Shown: positions 48,043 through 59,086, numbered from the stretch's first letter. The stretch: DNA of 64,000 bases from Candidatus Nitrospira neomarina (GCF_032051675.1 NZ_CP116968.1:1426001-1490000), one strand, 5' to 3'. Translations and numbers: made by a program. The notes: generated by a model from the letters alone, not told the origin.

Positions 48043-49080
48043 TTAATGCGAATAGAAAAGCTTTGGCTCAGAAGACGGACGATCTCGAACCTCTCCAATG
48101 ACACAGCCCCTCATCCCTTGTTCCTGAATAATGTCTAATATCCGGCTGGTTTCTTCAGAGGGCCCCACCACGACCAGACCAATTCCCATATTAAACACGC
48201 GAAACATTTCGTCTTGATCAATGGCTCCTGCTTCTTGAAGAACTGTGAACAACGAGAGTGGCGCCCACGTGCTTCGATCGATAACCGCTTGGCAGGACTC
48301 CGGAATGACTCGTGGCACATTCCCGGTAATTCCACCACCGGTGATATGTGCCAGGCCGTGTACTCGGCTCTGGGACAACAACGCTTTGACCAGTTTCACA
48401 TAAATAAGCGTCGGTATGAGTAATGCCTCCCCGACTGTGCCCGGCAAGCCGGGTACCCGGGTCTCAGGAGACCACTCTTTCAGCTCAAGAGCGACTTTTC
48501 GCGCCAGGGAGTATCCATTACTATGAAGTCCACTCGACCCGACTCCAATGAGCACATCTCCGTGTTTAATTTTTTCGGGGCCCAACATCTCCGACCGTTC
48601 CACCACCCCTACCGCAAAACCGGCCAGGTCGTATTCGCCCTGCGGGTAACATGAAGGCATTTCTGCGGTTTCTCCACCGATCAAGGCACATCCGGCTTGC
48701 CGACATCCCTCGGCAATTCCCTGAATAATCGCTTCTCCGACTTCGACTTCAAGATGACCCGTCGCGAGATAATCCAGAAAAAAGAGCGGCTCCGCCCCGC
48801 TGACAATAATATCGTTGACGCACATTGCGACCAAATCAATCCCGATCGAATCATGTCGATTCATTAAGGTGGCCATCTTGACCTTGGTCCCCACGCCATC
48901 CGTCCCGGACACCAGAATCGGCTCACGATAGCGGTCGGAAGGAAACCGAAAGAGGCCACCGAACCCTCCGATGTCTCCCATGACTTCAGGACGGAAGGTA
49001 GACCGAACCATGGGGCCGATTCGTTTGACAAAATCATCGCCTCGTTGAATATCAACTCCCGCTTCTCGATAGGTGGCCAT
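48043..49080 (-). CDS. purM: Phosphoribosylformylglycinamidine cyclo-ligase (AIR synthetase)
   Basis: 345 residues from ATG 49080 (MATYREAGVDIQRGDDFV); a TTG at 49113 would overlap the previous gene and is not needed. Signatures: VSGTDGVGTKVKMA, MCVNDIIVSGAEPLFFLDYL, GGETAEMPSCYPQGEYD, HITGGGITGNVPR. It forms the imidazole ring of AIR. Upstream of purN, 10 bases after the methyltransferase stop. Confidence 0.97.
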   Translation of the reverse strand: MATYREAGVDIQRGDDFVKRIGPMVRSTFRPEVMGDIGGFGGLFRFPSDRYREPILVSGTDGVGTKVKMATLMNRHDSIGIDLVAMCVNDIIVSGAEPLFFLDYLATGHLEVEVGEAIIQGIAEGCRQAGCALIGGETAEMPSCYPQGEYDLAGFAVGVVERSEMLGPEKIKHGDVLIGVGSSGLHSNGYSLARKVALELKEWSPETRVPGLPGTVGEALLIPTLIYVKLVKALLSQSRVHGLAHITGGGITGNVPRVIPESCQAVIDRSTWAPLSLFTVLQEAGAIDQDEMFRVFNMGIGLVVVGPSEETSRILDIIQEQGMRGCVIGEVRDRPSSEPKLFYSH

Positions 49081-49090
49081 GAGGGTATCC

Positions 49091-50506
49091 TTAATCTCCG
49101 TCGTTTGGTTCAAATGCTGAAAGCGTCAATTCGACCAATGTTTCAAGATGTGCCGTCTGAGGAAACATATCAAATGGTTGCATGCGCTGAACGGTATAGC
49201 CTTTTTCACATAACGCTTTGATATCCCGGGCCAATGACGGGGCGTCACAAGACAGATAGAACAGTTTCGGGACTTGTAAGATTCCCAAGCGGCCTATAAT
49301 TTGTGGATTGAGCCCCGCACGTGGAGGATCCAGAAGGATAACATCGTAGGCGCCGGATTTGACAGTCATGAGATAGGATTCGACTGAACTGATCCGCACA
49401 CGGCACCCTGTAATCACATTCATGCGTAACGACTCACGGGCATCGTGGATGGCAAACGGATTCCCTTCCACACAGGTTACCTGAGCACCATGGCTCGCGA
49501 GGCTGAGACCCAGGGGGCCGGTTCCGGCATACAACTCCAAAATCCGTTGCCCTCTCACATTTCCAAGCCATTCCTCAACCATCTTCCCCAACAATTGAAA
49601 GACGTCCCAGTTGGCCTGCATGAATGACCGAAACCCCATTTTCAAGCGCAACCCTCCAAAGGCTTCCCATACATGATCCGCTCCTCGCACAATCGGCTCA
49701 TGCCGCACACGGCGCCTCGAATCATGTTCTGGTGCTTCAGCGCGCTCATAAATCAACCCCTTGATGTTGGCGATCTCAGAACAGGCATGCATCAAACGTT
49801 CGACGTGTTCTTTAGTCAAAGCCCGACCGCGGAATACCAACAGACCGCCCTCCTCCAGTTGGGACCATCGGATTTCCACACTCTCCAAATTCATCCCCTC
49901 GATGACCAAGGAGCGAAGGCTGGAACGGACAGAGTCAATCACCGACCGCAACCTGTCGTCCACCAAAAAACATGTGTCAACCGGTAGCAGTTGTTGAGTT
50001 CCTGATTCGAAAAAACCCAAAAATAACCCGTCGGGCCCCTCTCCGATTCCCATTCGAAGAACTTGCCGATAGCCATAGGGCCTTGGAGACGGGATCACCG
50101 GAGAAATCAGCACATCGGAAATTTTTCCAATCCGACGAAGGGTATCTTCCAGAATCAATCGTTTTTGAGAAAGTTGGGCTTCGTATTGGATATGCTGAAG
50201 CTGGCATCCTCCACATCGCCCGACAACCGGGCAGAGGGGAACGACCCGGCTGTCAGCCGGATCCTGGACCTGGAGGATTTTCCCATGACTCACGCCTTTG
50301 CGCCGACTGAGAATCTCCACCTGAAGAGCTTCCCCGGGAATGCCGCCGCCACACAACACCACCTGACCATTCACTCGTCCGAGACCGAATCCGCCAGCCA
50401 CCAATTTTTCAAGGTGGAGGGGATGTGAAGAGCCGGGAGATAACGTTTCAGTAGAAGAGGGTGAAGGAGTCCTGCGAGGCTTAATGTTCGGGCCGGAGTT
50501 CAACAT
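49091..50506 (-). CDS. rlmD: 23S rRNA/tRNA uracil-C5 methyltransferase (RlmD/TrmA family)
   Basis: 471 residues, start ATG 50506, overlapping the NtrX gene by 26 bases. TRAM-like N-terminal beta domain, then a [4Fe-4S] site CPVVGRCGGCQLQH (C-x5-C-x2-C). The methyltransferase domain has LELYAGTGPLGLSLA for SAM, LLDPPRAGL and the nucleophilic Cys in YLSCDAPSLARD. Exact target base (U1939 of 23S rRNA or another) cannot be told from sequence. Confidence 0.85.
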   Translation of the reverse strand: MLNSGPNIKPRRTPSPSSTETLSPGSSHPLHLEKLVAGGFGLGRVNGQVVLCGGGIPGEALQVEILSRRKGVSHGKILQVQDPADSRVVPLCPVVGRCGGCQLQHIQYEAQLSQKRLILEDTLRRIGKISDVLISPVIPSPRPYGYRQVLRMGIGEGPDGLFLGFFESGTQQLLPVDTCFLVDDRLRSVIDSVRSSLRSLVIEGMNLESVEIRWSQLEEGGLLVFRGRALTKEHVERLMHACSEIANIKGLIYERAEAPEHDSRRRVRHEPIVRGADHVWEAFGGLRLKMGFRSFMQANWDVFQLLGKMVEEWLGNVRGQRILELYAGTGPLGLSLASHGAQVTCVEGNPFAIHDARESLRMNVITGCRVRISSVESYLMTVKSGAYDVILLDPPRAGLNPQIIGRLGILQVPKLFYLSCDAPSLARDIKALCEKGYTVQRMQPFDMFPQTAHLETLVELTLSAFEPNDGD

Positions 50507-51854
50507 GAAGTAACTTAATCTTTCTGTGTAAATGACTACGCTCGATTTTCAATTCATCAGCGGTTTTGGAAACATTCCAATTATTTTCCCTGAGTTTAAG
50601 AGATATGACTTCCCGCTCAAAGGCATTCCGGGCTTCCCGGAGCGAATCATAGTTGGTGCCCACGGCAAGGGAGGGCACCCCGCTTGGCGCCCGACCCTGA
50701 AGGAACATCTCAACATCTGCCGCCTCAATGATGGTCTTCGGCACCATGATTAATAAGCGTTCAATCAAATTCCGGAGTTCACGAATATTGCCCGGCCAAT
50801 CATGCCGCTGCAAGGCCTCCATGCCTTGCGGACTAAACTCTTTAGGTTTCATGCCCTGTTCTTCAGAATGCAGTCGCAAAAAATGCTGCGCGAGTTCAGG
50901 GATATCGTCTCGACGCTCCTTGAGTGTCGGAACCACAATCGGCAACACATTTAACCGGTAATACAGATCTTCACGGAACGTCCCTTTCCCAATCTCCTCC
51001 CCCAAATCTTTATTGGATGCGGCAATGACCCGGACCTGGACATTGATGAGTTTTGTTCCCCCAACCCGGGTAAATTGTTGTTCTTGAAGGGCACGCAACA
51101 CTTTGGCTTGCGTGGCCAGACTCATGTCCCCGATTTCATCCAAAAACAGGGTTCCTCCGTCCGCCAGCTCGAACTTGCCACGTTTCATAGAGCTGGCGCC
51201 ACTGAAGGCCCCTTTTTCATGCCCAAATAACTCACTCTCGATCAACGTTTCCGGAATCGCCGCACAATTGATTTCCACAAAGGAACGATTATGCCGGGGA
51301 CTCTGCAAATGTATCGCGCGGGCGACCAGTTCTTTTCCTGTCCCATTTGCCCCGGCAATTAACACACGACTATTGGCTGGAGCCGCCATCGCGATCAGTT
51401 CGCGAAGCCGCTCCATAGGAGGAGAAGAGCCCACCAATTCAAATCGTCGCTCCACCTGAATTCTAAGATTCAGGTTTTCCTCTTCCAGCTTGCGTTGATG
51501 CAACGCATTGCGCACTAATATGGTGACCTTTTCCAGGTCTAGGGGCTTTTCCAGATAATCATAGGCGCCCAATTTTGTGGATTTGACGGCGGTTTCAATG
51601 GATCCATGCCCCGACATCATCACGACCAGGATGTTGGGAAACTGGGTGCGCAATCGTTTCAATGTCTCCAGCCCATCCATCTCCGGCATCCAGATATCCA
51701 AAATGACTAAATCCGGCACCTCACTTCGGACAAGTTTGAGTGCCTCAAGGCCGCTCTTGGCCACCAGCACTTGATAGCCTTCATCCTCAAGAATGCTACT
51801 TAAGGTATTAAGAATGGCTGGTTCGTCATCAATCAGGCAAATGGTCTCGGCCAC
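50481..51854 (-). CDS. ntrX: Sigma-54 response regulator (NtrX-like)
   Basis: 457 residues, start ATG 51854. Receiver domain with Asp53 ([13 protein letters not shown]); AAA+ domain with [15 protein letters not shown] and the sigma-54 contact loop as GAFSGA (usually GAFTGA); C-terminal Fis-type HTH ([18 protein letters not shown]). It activates sigma-54 promoters when phosphorylated by the NtrY kinase encoded just upstream. The Ser in GAFSGA is a permitted variant. Confidence 0.93.
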   Translation of the reverse strand: MAETICLIDDEPAILNTLSSILEDEGYQVLVAKSGLEALKLVRSEVPDLVILDIWMPEMDGLETLKRLRTQFPNILVVMMSGHGSIETAVKSTKLGAYDYLEKPLDLEKVTILVRNALHQRKLEEENLNLRIQVERRFELVGSSPPMERLRELIAMAAPANSRVLIAGANGTGKELVARAIHLQSPRHNRSFVEINCAAIPETLIESELFGHEKGAFSGASSMKRGKFELADGGTLFLDEIGDMSLATQAKVLRALQEQQFTRVGGTKLINVQVRVIAASNKDLGEEIGKGTFREDLYYRLNVLPIVVPTLKERRDDIPELAQHFLRLHSEEQGMKPKEFSPQGMEALQRHDWPGNIRELRNLIERLLIMVPKTIIEAADVEMFLQGRAPSGVPSLAVGTNYDSLREARNAFEREVISLKLRENNWNVSKTADELKIERSHLHRKIKLLHVELRPEH

Positions 51855-51956
51855 AATACTCCCTCCATCAGGTATGGAATGAATGGTCCCTCACGTGTGT
51901 CACGCGAGACAACCCTTCCGGAGAAAAGACAGTCCAGCCACTGACGCTCCCCTCCC

Positions 51957-54275
51957 CTACAACGGCAATTCGAATGTAAATAACGCACCTTTTGGATGAT
52001 GATTCTCTGCATGAATGGTCCCATTGTGATCGGAGATTATACGATGCACAATGGCTAATCCCAAGCCTGTTCCCGTTCGCTTTTTTGAAAAATACGGCAC
52101 GAACAACATTTTGTGATCATCCGGCTGAATACCCATCCCTTCATCCGCCACCCTGACCACGGCCCGATGCCGCCGCCAATCGCACTCCGTCGTCACCCAG
52201 AGACGGCCATGATCGTTCATGGCCTGGATCGCGTTATCAAACAAATTAACCAACACCCGGTGCATCTGCTCCGGATCACAATTCAATGCCGGAAGGTCTT
52301 CATCAAATTCGACAATAAATTCAATGTCACGATGCGCCCCCGTATAGAGGTAGATCACTTTCTCGATAATGTCATGCAGGGATGCTTTCCGCATCTGGGG
52401 AAGCGGCATTCTGGCATATTTCGAAAACTCATCGACCATCCCTTTTAACCGGGTGACTTCGCTAATAATGACGCCGGTAGCCTGATCGAATATTTCATCA
52501 AATCCTGTAGACTTTTCTGCGTATTTTTTTCGCAACCGTTGGGCCGACAATTGAATCGGGGTTAAGGGATTCTTTATTTCATGAGCAATGCGTTGCGCCA
52601 CTTCCTGCCAGGCCGCCGTTTTTTGCGCCTTAATGAATTCCGTCCGATCTTCAAACACAAACACAAAACCCAGGTCCAACCCGGCATCGTTCTGCATTCT
52701 GGAAATATTGAGGCCTACGGTCAAGAGCCGGCCATTGGGTGTTTCCATCTGGCCATCCATGGACACACTTTCCGTCTGTTCCTGGAGCATCTGGTCATAG
52801 GCTTTCTGAAACAATTGCAGGTTGAAGGACTTGAACGCGTCATGAACCGGTCGTCCACGCAAGTCGTCACCCTTCACTCCGATAATCCGTTCAGCGGAGG
52901 GGTTAAATGTGGAAATCAGACCGGCCATATCGATCGATAGCACGCCGGCGGCAATGGTTTCCACCACCGCTTCGGTGTAGGCCCGACGTTGATCGATTTC
53001 CACATTGGATCGTACGAGCGACATATTCACTTCTTCCAAGCTGGATTTACTGGTGCGCAGATCGGCGGTCATGCGATTGAACGACTGGACCAAGGTTCCG
53101 ATTTCATCCGTGGCCTTGACGTCAATATTCACATCTAAATTCCCTTTGGCGACCGCTTCGGTTCCTTCAGCCAGTCGTTGGATGGGGACCGTAATCCCTC
53201 GGGCCACATAAAACCCGAACCACGTGGCGCCAAATAAAATCAGCACCGTTACCACGGCCACAAACAAATAGGCTCCACCCTTGATCGGATTTTTCATGGA
53301 AATGATCTGCCGGTATTCCTCAAATTGTTTGGCAATCCCATCCATTTTCATCACCAAGACTTCCGGCACATAGGACGACACCACCACAACGCCAAACACG
53401 CGGTCAGTTTGACCATTTCCCCGGATCGGCGCCGCTGCCCGGATTAGTTTCCCCACCGGAGCTTCCTGGGCCGAAGACATGGGCTGACCCGTATCCAGGA
53501 CATGGAGCACCAATTGTCCTACAGGAAGGCTCAACACCGCATCAGACAACTTGGGATCCATCATGCGGGCCAAGGTTTCCATTTTTGGCGAAAAGACCTC
53601 CACGCCCGCTAAATGATATTCCTGTTGCATGCGGGCCATAATGGCTTTCAATAATTCCCGATGTTCCGGGTTTAATATATCTTCTCGAAAAATTTCCTTG
53701 CTTATGGCGCGCGCCGTATCCGCTGTTAATGATTCGCGTTCCTCTTGATAGAGATGAGCGACTTCTTCCGAGTCCCGTAAGACCTGCATAATCTGATCAT
53801 TAAACCACACGTCAATGACTTCACTGATGACTCCGCTGGCCACCAAGGCAAGCAGCACCGTGGGAATCAGGGCAAAGCCGATAAAGGCGGCGACCAACTT
53901 TGACCGGAACCCCTTCCCCAACAGCTTATGACGCTTTTCGAAAAAGGCCCGAATCAAATTTCGAGACAGCAGAAGGGTGAGCGCCACCAATCCGACGCTA
54001 TCCAGGTACACCAGAAAAAGCACCAGGGCATAGCTGGGGCTTGGAAGTATCGAATCCGGTTGCAGGGGGCCTGATAAGCCATACCGGGCGTAATAGAGGG
54101 TAAGGGCCAGGCAGGGCAACAACAAAACCAAGACAATCCAGACAGGCCTATAATGATGCCGTTTCTGCTTCGAGGCGGAACTGTGGGAGGGAACACCCGG
54201 CTCGCTCGACGTGGACGGCAACCCCGTTCGAGGAAATTTCCGGGATTCAGTGGGCGATTCTGAGAGAAGGTTCAC
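51957..54275 (-). CDS. ntrY: Membrane sensor histidine kinase (NtrY-like)
   Basis: 772 residues. Three or four N-terminal membrane segments (about 40-165), a large extracytoplasmic part, another helix near 340-360 and a HAMP domain (ARGITVPIQRLAEGTEAVA). Then a PAS domain (AGVLSIDMAGLISTFNPSAE), the phospho-acceptor H-box AHEIKNPLTPIQLSAQRLRK, and an ATPase domain (LVNLFDNAIQAM, GTGLGLAIVHRI). The order and membrane topology match NtrY, the partner of NtrX in nitrogen or redox control. 102 bases before the ntrX gene. Confidence 0.93.
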   Translation of the reverse strand: MNLLSESPTESRKFPRTGLPSTSSEPGVPSHSSASKQKRHHYRPVWIVLVLLLPCLALTLYYARYGLSGPLQPDSILPSPSYALVLFLVYLDSVGLVALTLLLSRNLIRAFFEKRHKLLGKGFRSKLVAAFIGFALIPTVLLALVASGVISEVIDVWFNDQIMQVLRDSEEVAHLYQEERESLTADTARAISKEIFREDILNPEHRELLKAIMARMQQEYHLAGVEVFSPKMETLARMMDPKLSDAVLSLPVGQLVLHVLDTGQPMSSAQEAPVGKLIRAAAPIRGNGQTDRVFGVVVVSSYVPEVLVMKMDGIAKQFEEYRQIISMKNPIKGGAYLFVAVVTVLILFGATWFGFYVARGITVPIQRLAEGTEAVAKGNLDVNIDVKATDEIGTLVQSFNRMTADLRTSKSSLEEVNMSLVRSNVEIDQRRAYTEAVVETIAAGVLSIDMAGLISTFNPSAERIIGVKGDDLRGRPVHDAFKSFNLQLFQKAYDQMLQEQTESVSMDGQMETPNGRLLTVGLNISRMQNDAGLDLGFVFVFEDRTEFIKAQKTAAWQEVAQRIAHEIKNPLTPIQLSAQRLRKKYAEKSTGFDEIFDQATGVIISEVTRLKGMVDEFSKYARMPLPQMRKASLHDIIEKVIYLYTGAHRDIEFIVEFDEDLPALNCDPEQMHRVLVNLFDNAIQAMNDHGRLWVTTECDWRRHRAVVRVADEGMGIQPDDHKMLFVPYFSKKRTGTGLGLAIVHRIISDHNGTIHAENHHPKGALFTFELPL

Positions 54276-54452
54276 GGCGTGTCAGTGGGAGAATATCATC
54301 CAAGGGCCAGTCAACTATGATCATTATTGATCAAGAACAGGAACAGCGCAAGGCGCGACCATATCCCCACTATCGATTCGTCTGTCTGCCTATGGGCGAA
54401 ATGAGAAGCCCTTGCCTGGAAGCTTGCGGGAAGGAAGAGGATTCGCCAGGTA

Positions 54453-54854
54453 TCAGGGAGAAACCGTACTGCCCTTCCCTGACGTGACGCTGACATATTT
54501 CATCCGCAGGGTATAGAGCATATCTCCTAAGACGGACGCTTCCTCAGACGTAAGATTTCCTTTGGTCTTCTCTTCCAGCAAAGATAAGATATCAACAATT
54601 TCCTTGGCCTGGGGAAGATTCATGGGCGGTGCGGGCTGTTGAGGATCCAAAGACTCTCCCATCAGCATGAGAGATGAGGTTCCGAGGGAAAATACAAACG
54701 AGGAAAATGACAAGGGAGGATGAGGCGCATGAGATGATTCCGCCGAAGAATGGGGTTGCGCCATAGAGGGCTCTGGCGGTGGTGGAGTAGAGGCTTCTGG
54801 CTCCGATCGCCCTCGTTTATCCCGAATCACAAACCCTTGCTCTTCTTCGCTCAT
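54453..54854 (-). CDS. DUF1844 protein
   Basis: 133 residues from ATG 54854, chosen for aggaggtg upstream. A proline-rich N-terminus and a C-terminal helix bundle: FSSFVFSLGTSSLMLMGE, LPQAKEIVDILSLLEEKTKG, LTSEEASVLGDMLYTLR. This is the DUF1844 pattern, found in Nitrospirota, Acidobacteria and Deltaproteobacteria; function unknown. Confidence 0.85.
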   Translation of the reverse strand: MSEEEQGFVIRDKRGRSEPEASTPPPPEPSMAQPHSSAESSHAPHPPLSFSSFVFSLGTSSLMLMGESLDPQQPAPPMNLPQAKEIVDILSLLEEKTKGNLTSEEASVLGDMLYTLRMKYVSVTSGKGSTVSP

Positions 54855-54981
54855 CGGACACCTCCTGTAGTGGGAAAACAGTAGCACTAACCGATGGTCT
54901 CTATCAAGAATCCAGGACTTACACTGAGGGAGAAAACGGGTATAATGCCCTCGCACCCAACTCAAAATTTTTGACAGTCTC

Positions 54982-55902
54982 ATGAATCAACCATCTCCAG
55001 AATATTCCTCCTCCGCTTCTCCGACAACATGTTTGTCGGATTTACTGGCGATCATGTCCAAATTGCGTGGACCCGACGGCTGCCCTTGGGACCGTGAACA
55101 AACGAGTCAGTCCCTCAAACCTCATCTTCTTGAGGAAACATATGAGGTGCTGGAAGCCATAGATGCCGGTCAGCCTTCCGCCCTCAAGGAAGAATTGGGG
55201 GATCTCTTGCTACAGATTATGTTTCATACACAAATTGCCTCAGAACAGAATCAATTTTCATTCAATGACGTGGCCAACGGGTTAGCCGATAAACTGATTC
55301 GACGCCACCCCCATGTTTTTCAACAGACCACCGATGCTTCACCTGTCACAACAGCCCAAGATGTGAGCCGGCAATGGGATCGACTCAAACAACAAGAACA
55401 AGCCACGCAACCGGGACCTCAGTCACTGTTACAGGGGATTCCCAAAATCGCTCCAGCTCTCCAGCGTGCCTTTCAAGTCCAAAAACGGGCCTCGCGCGCA
55501 GGATTTGATTGGGAGACCATTGAGCCGGCCTTGGAAAAATTCAAAGAAGAATTGAATGAATTATATGCTGCCGCTGCGGAAAGTATTCCGTCGTCTTCGG
55601 AAGGGACTCCTCGACCAGAAAACCCGCCGGTTCAAAGCACCATTGAAGAAGAGTTGGGGGATGTGTTCTTTGCCTTAGTCAATGTCTCACGGTTCCTTCG
55701 AGTCAATCCTGAAGAGGCGTTACGCCGTGCCACCAATAAATTTATCTCCAGGTTTCATTTCGTTGAATCACAAGCTGCGTTGGAAGGGAAAGATCTTCGC
55801 GACTATACGCTTCCGCAACTCGATAAATGGTGGGATGCGGCCAAACATCTGGAGCGGCAACCACCACAAAATTCCAAAAGCATCGAAGGAGCCACAACGT
55901 GA
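54982..55902 (+). CDS. mazG: Nucleoside triphosphate pyrophosphohydrolase MazG
   Basis: 306 residues, start ATG 54982. Two MazG domains: the first with LRGPDGCPWDREQTSQSLKP, the metal motif EETYEVLEAID, then LGDLLLQIMFHTQIA; the second with IEEELGDVFFALVNVSRFL. A proline/serine-rich insert (about 205-218) makes it longer than the E. coli enzyme (263). It hydrolyses abnormal NTPs. Its stop overlaps the GTG start of the next gene. Confidence 0.96.
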   Translation: MNQPSPEYSSSASPTTCLSDLLAIMSKLRGPDGCPWDREQTSQSLKPHLLEETYEVLEAIDAGQPSALKEELGDLLLQIMFHTQIASEQNQFSFNDVANGLADKLIRRHPHVFQQTTDASPVTTAQDVSRQWDRLKQQEQATQPGPQSLLQGIPKIAPALQRAFQVQKRASRAGFDWETIEPALEKFKEELNELYAAAAESIPSSSEGTPRPENPPVQSTIEEELGDVFFALVNVSRFLRVNPEEALRRATNKFISRFHFVESQAALEGKDLRDYTLPQLDKWWDAAKHLERQPPQNSKSIEGATT

Positions 55903-56528
55903 GCCAGGAAGAAGAACCGACAGAGGGTCGACGGGTAGGCATCCACCCACTTATCGTGGTGTTTGGCGTCATTTTTGGTTTATGGCTGTTCATCACACTC
56001 ATCATTCCTAAATCCAAAAATTTGCCTAACCAGGGACCGGGAACCACGCCCAAGACCCCCGTGGGTCTCCACAACATCGTATCGACTGACCTCATTCCGA
56101 CATATGAGGCGACCGGAACCGTCGCGGATATGAAAGCCATCACCCTTCTGGTTCCTCCGGCCACCACAGATAGTCAGGTGGTCGCGCTGTTGCAATATTT
56201 CCAAAAAGCCCGACTGGATAATACGCTGGACACCCTTTTGCCACCCACCACACCGGGAGACAAACTCGGGGAATTCGCCATTGCCGACATCTATATTTTT
56301 TCAGAAGCCCAATACGGCGTGACCGAATCAGCCAAGGCCTTAGGCCGGGGAGCTCATGCTCCTGGGGAATTTTATCCCAGCTCCATTCCATACGAAGTGG
56401 CTATGGAAAATGTCCGCGGCCACTATGCGATTGACCTGTACAATAAAAACTCGCCGGAGCATGCATCCCTGGGATTTGGTGAGGACGAGACGGGGGTGTA
56501 TTCCAAACGGTATCAACGCGTCTTCTAA
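55899..56528 (+). CDS. Membrane-anchored hypothetical protein coupled to mazG
   Basis: 209 residues from GTG 55899, the start chosen because it overlaps the mazG stop (GTGA) and gives a clean N-terminus (MSQEEEPTEGRR). One membrane helix (IHPLIVVFGVIFGLWLFITL), then a periplasmic domain: ALLQYFQKARLDNTLDTLLP, YIFSEAQYGVTESAKA. No family recognised. Co-translation with mazG is likely. Confidence 0.75.
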   Translation: MSQEEEPTEGRRVGIHPLIVVFGVIFGLWLFITLIIPKSKNLPNQGPGTTPKTPVGLHNIVSTDLIPTYEATGTVADMKAITLLVPPATTDSQVVALLQYFQKARLDNTLDTLLPPTTPGDKLGEFAIADIYIFSEAQYGVTESAKALGRGAHAPGEFYPSSIPYEVAMENVRGHYAIDLYNKNSPEHASLGFGEDETGVYSKRYQRVF

Positions 56529-56604
56529 TACATTTGAGATGTGCGAAGGGGAGAAGGGTCTCATACCTCCCACTGAGATGCCCTCCCCAAAATTTCTGGG
56601 GCGC

Positions 56605-57012
56605 TCAGAGTCCCGTCTGATCGTGGATAGATTTCCGCAAAACAGCCTGTTCAGCCTTCATCCACTGATCCAATTCAGCAAACAGAGAAATGGAGTCGCC
56701 TGTAAAAGCCCCAATCATCACATCCAGACGATCAGCCAGCAATCCATCCGCGTCGGCAATCTCAAGTTTTTTATCTGCAATGGCTCGCGAAAGGATTTGA
56801 TTAATCCGAAGCTGTTGCCCAACTGATCCGCCCACGATCCCCAGAATCGAGTTTTTCAAATAGTCCAGCTCCAGTTCAATCGAGACCTTCACTCTGACTC
56901 CCTGTGCGGTTGCCCAATCAGGTCGCTGAACGGAATAATCATAGGAAAAGGCCGGCTCGCGTGGTTCCCGATAAGGACCCATCACATTCAAGACAATTAA
57001 ATCTGACTGCAT
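56605..57012 (-). CDS. Hypothetical protein
   Basis: 135 residues, start ATG 57012, ribosome site ggaat weak. A mixed alpha/beta sequence (SDLIVLNVMGPYREPREPAF, then QGVRVKVSIELELDYLK); no signal or membrane helix. It lies 32 bases after the rhodanese stop on the same strand and may share its transcript. No family recognised. Confidence 0.65.
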   Translation of the reverse strand: MQSDLIVLNVMGPYREPREPAFSYDYSVQRPDWATAQGVRVKVSIELELDYLKNSILGIVGGSVGQQLRINQILSRAIADKKLEIADADGLLADRLDVMIGAFTGDSISLFAELDQWMKAEQAVLRKSIHDQTGL

Positions 57013-57044
57013 AATTCCATTCCTTACACGATGAATACGTGGAT

Positions 57045-57668
57045 CTATTCTACAGAAGGTGAAGACGCCCGGGATTTAGACGAGATTTGAATGAGGGCTC
57101 CGCTCGAATTCCCTTCGAGAGGGCCCGTCCACCCTTGTAATCCATTTTTCAGAAGATAAATATTGGGATAATTATGTCGGCTCAGAAAATCGCAGGCAAG
57201 ACGACTCCGATCTCCACCCGCGCAATACACCAGGATTTTATCTGATTCAATCGGAAGTTCCGCCTGGTACCGTATTTCTAAATCCTCAACAGGAATTAAT
57301 GTCGCTCCCGGAATTCGCTGTTTGGCAAATTCGGCTTTGGTGCGGACATCCAACACGAAAACATTCGATAAAGAGGAAGATGGCACGAGCCATTTGGCTG
57401 CATCCCCGCAGGAAATTTCATGATACAGCAGGCCATTTCTAATCAACGTATCGGAGACGCGCTGACCTCGAGCCAAGAGTGCCGTCTGGATGCGTAAAGG
57501 CTCTACGGTTGATTCAATTTTTCCAGAAAGTGCGCCCAACTTTAGCTCAAGGTTATATTGCTCACGTTTCAGGCGTATAAGGTCCTGATGGAGTCGCCGA
57601 GCAGACCAGAGCGCCACACTCGCGAGACACAAACCGAGGCCGACGAAAATTATTCCTAGGGTATCCAT
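57045..57668 (-). CDS. Membrane-anchored rhodanese-domain protein
   Basis: 207 residues from ATG 57668 (MDTLGIIFVGLGLCLASVAL), a signal anchor followed by a coiled-coil-like region. The rhodanese domain begins with FVLDVRTKAEFAKQRIPGAT and has the active-site loop CAGGDRSR with the catalytic Cys, then NGLQGWTGPLEGN. It may transfer or bind sulfane sulfur; the CxGGxRS loop is a common functional variant. The cysteine side is predicted cytoplasmic or periplasmic depending on anchor orientation. Confidence 0.8.
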   Translation of the reverse strand: MDTLGIIFVGLGLCLASVALWSARRLHQDLIRLKREQYNLELKLGALSGKIESTVEPLRIQTALLARGQRVSDTLIRNGLLYHEISCGDAAKWLVPSSSLSNVFVLDVRTKAEFAKQRIPGATLIPVEDLEIRYQAELPIESDKILVYCAGGDRSRLACDFLSRHNYPNIYLLKNGLQGWTGPLEGNSSGALIQISSKSRASSPSVE

Positions 57669-57883
57669 CTGACCAATTTGTCTCTTTTTCTCAGAGACGG
57701 CCCCTCTCCATTCACGATTCACACATCGGTCATTGTGTAGTCTTGCCGCCCTAAAGAGATTTGTGCCTTACAGAACGAATGTCTCCCAAATATTTTTGGC
57801 GTGAGACACTCTCGCTGTTGATAGAATATGTAAAAAACAGAAAACCACTGTAGGAGAAAAACATTCAGTGGAATATTGATAAC

Positions 57884-57960
<77 letters not shown>

Positions 57961-57979
57961 ATCATTACGAGTCTACTGA

Positions 57980-59086
57980 TCAAGAAGGAAAAGGCTCATA
58001 CGGTAATCCATGAGCATCGGCAACGGCTTGGCATGTCACACGACTACTGAACACGTTCAATCCATTTCGTAAGCCAGGATGATTGCGCAGGGAACCTTCC
58101 AACCCTTCTTCGACCAGCTGGACTATAAAAGGTAGCGTGGCGTTGGTCAAGGCTAAAGTCGATGTATACGGCACAATTCCAGGAATATTTGCGACGGCAT
58201 AATGCAGGACTCCATCAACAACGTAGACCGGATCGCTATGCGTGGTCGGGTGGGTCGTCTCCGCACACCCACCCTGATCAACTGAAACATCGACCACCAC
58301 TGATCCCGGCTTCATGTCAGCAATCATGGATCTCGTGATCACCCGAGGCGTTCGTGCCGCAGGAAGATACACGGCTCCAATCACAAGATCCGCGCGCGAG
58401 AGAAAGTGGTGAATCATGGACTGGGTGGAAGCCACTGTGACGAGACGACCGGGATAGTGATCATCCAACATGCGTAACTGCCATAGATCCAGACTTAACA
58501 CCGTGACGTTGGCCCCCATCCCCACCGCAATCTTCACGGCAGAGGTCCCCACGACACCCGAGCCCAATACCACGACCTCCCCTGGCGGAACTCCCGGCAC
58601 CCCGCCTAACAAGACCCCAGAACCTCCACGTTGCTTTTCCAAATAATGTGCCCCAATTTGTACCGACATTCGTCCGGCAATTTCACTCATGGGACGCAAA
58701 AGAGGAAATTGTCCCTTTGCATCCTCAGTCGTCTCGTAGGCGATGGCTGCGCATCCGACACTCAGCAAAGCCTCTGTCAAGGCTTTGGAAGCCGCCAGGT
58801 GCAGGTAAGTAAAGACCACATGATCTTTCCTTAGAAAAATCCACTCTTCAGATTGCGGCTCCTTGACCTTCACAATGAGTTGAGCCTCTCCATACGTCGC
58901 TTCCATCGTTTGGGCCAGAACTGCACCGGCTTGCCGATAGAGGTCATCACTGAACCCACTCCCTTCTCCGGCTCCCTGTTGAATGACGACCCGATGCCCG
59001 CGACCACACAATTCCTTCACTCCATGAGGAGTCAGTGCCACACGAAATTCATGATCCTTAATTTCTTTTGGGATCCCAATCACCAT
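57980..59086 (-). CDS. ald: Alanine dehydrogenase
   Basis: 368 residues from ATG 59086, with aaaggggtt upstream. Signatures: [20 protein letters not shown], the catalytic region [18 protein letters not shown], the NAD-binding [20 protein letters not shown], and DVSVDQGGC. It interconverts L-alanine and pyruvate with ammonia and NAD(H), adding another ammonia-assimilating reaction to this window. Confidence 0.97.
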   Translation of the reverse strand: MVIGIPKEIKDHEFRVALTPHGVKELCGRGHRVVIQQGAGEGSGFSDDLYRQAGAVLAQTMEATYGEAQLIVKVKEPQSEEWIFLRKDHVVFTYLHLAASKALTEALLSVGCAAIAYETTEDAKGQFPLLRPMSEIAGRMSVQIGAHYLEKQRGGSGVLLGGVPGVPPGEVVVLGSGVVGTSAVKIAVGMGANVTVLSLDLWQLRMLDDHYPGRLVTVASTQSMIHHFLSRADLVIGAVYLPAARTPRVITRSMIADMKPGSVVVDVSVDQGGCAETTHPTTHSDPVYVVDGVLHYAVANIPGIVPYTSTLALTNATLPFIVQLVEEGLEGSLRNHPGLRNGLNVFSSRVTCQAVADAHGLPYEPFPS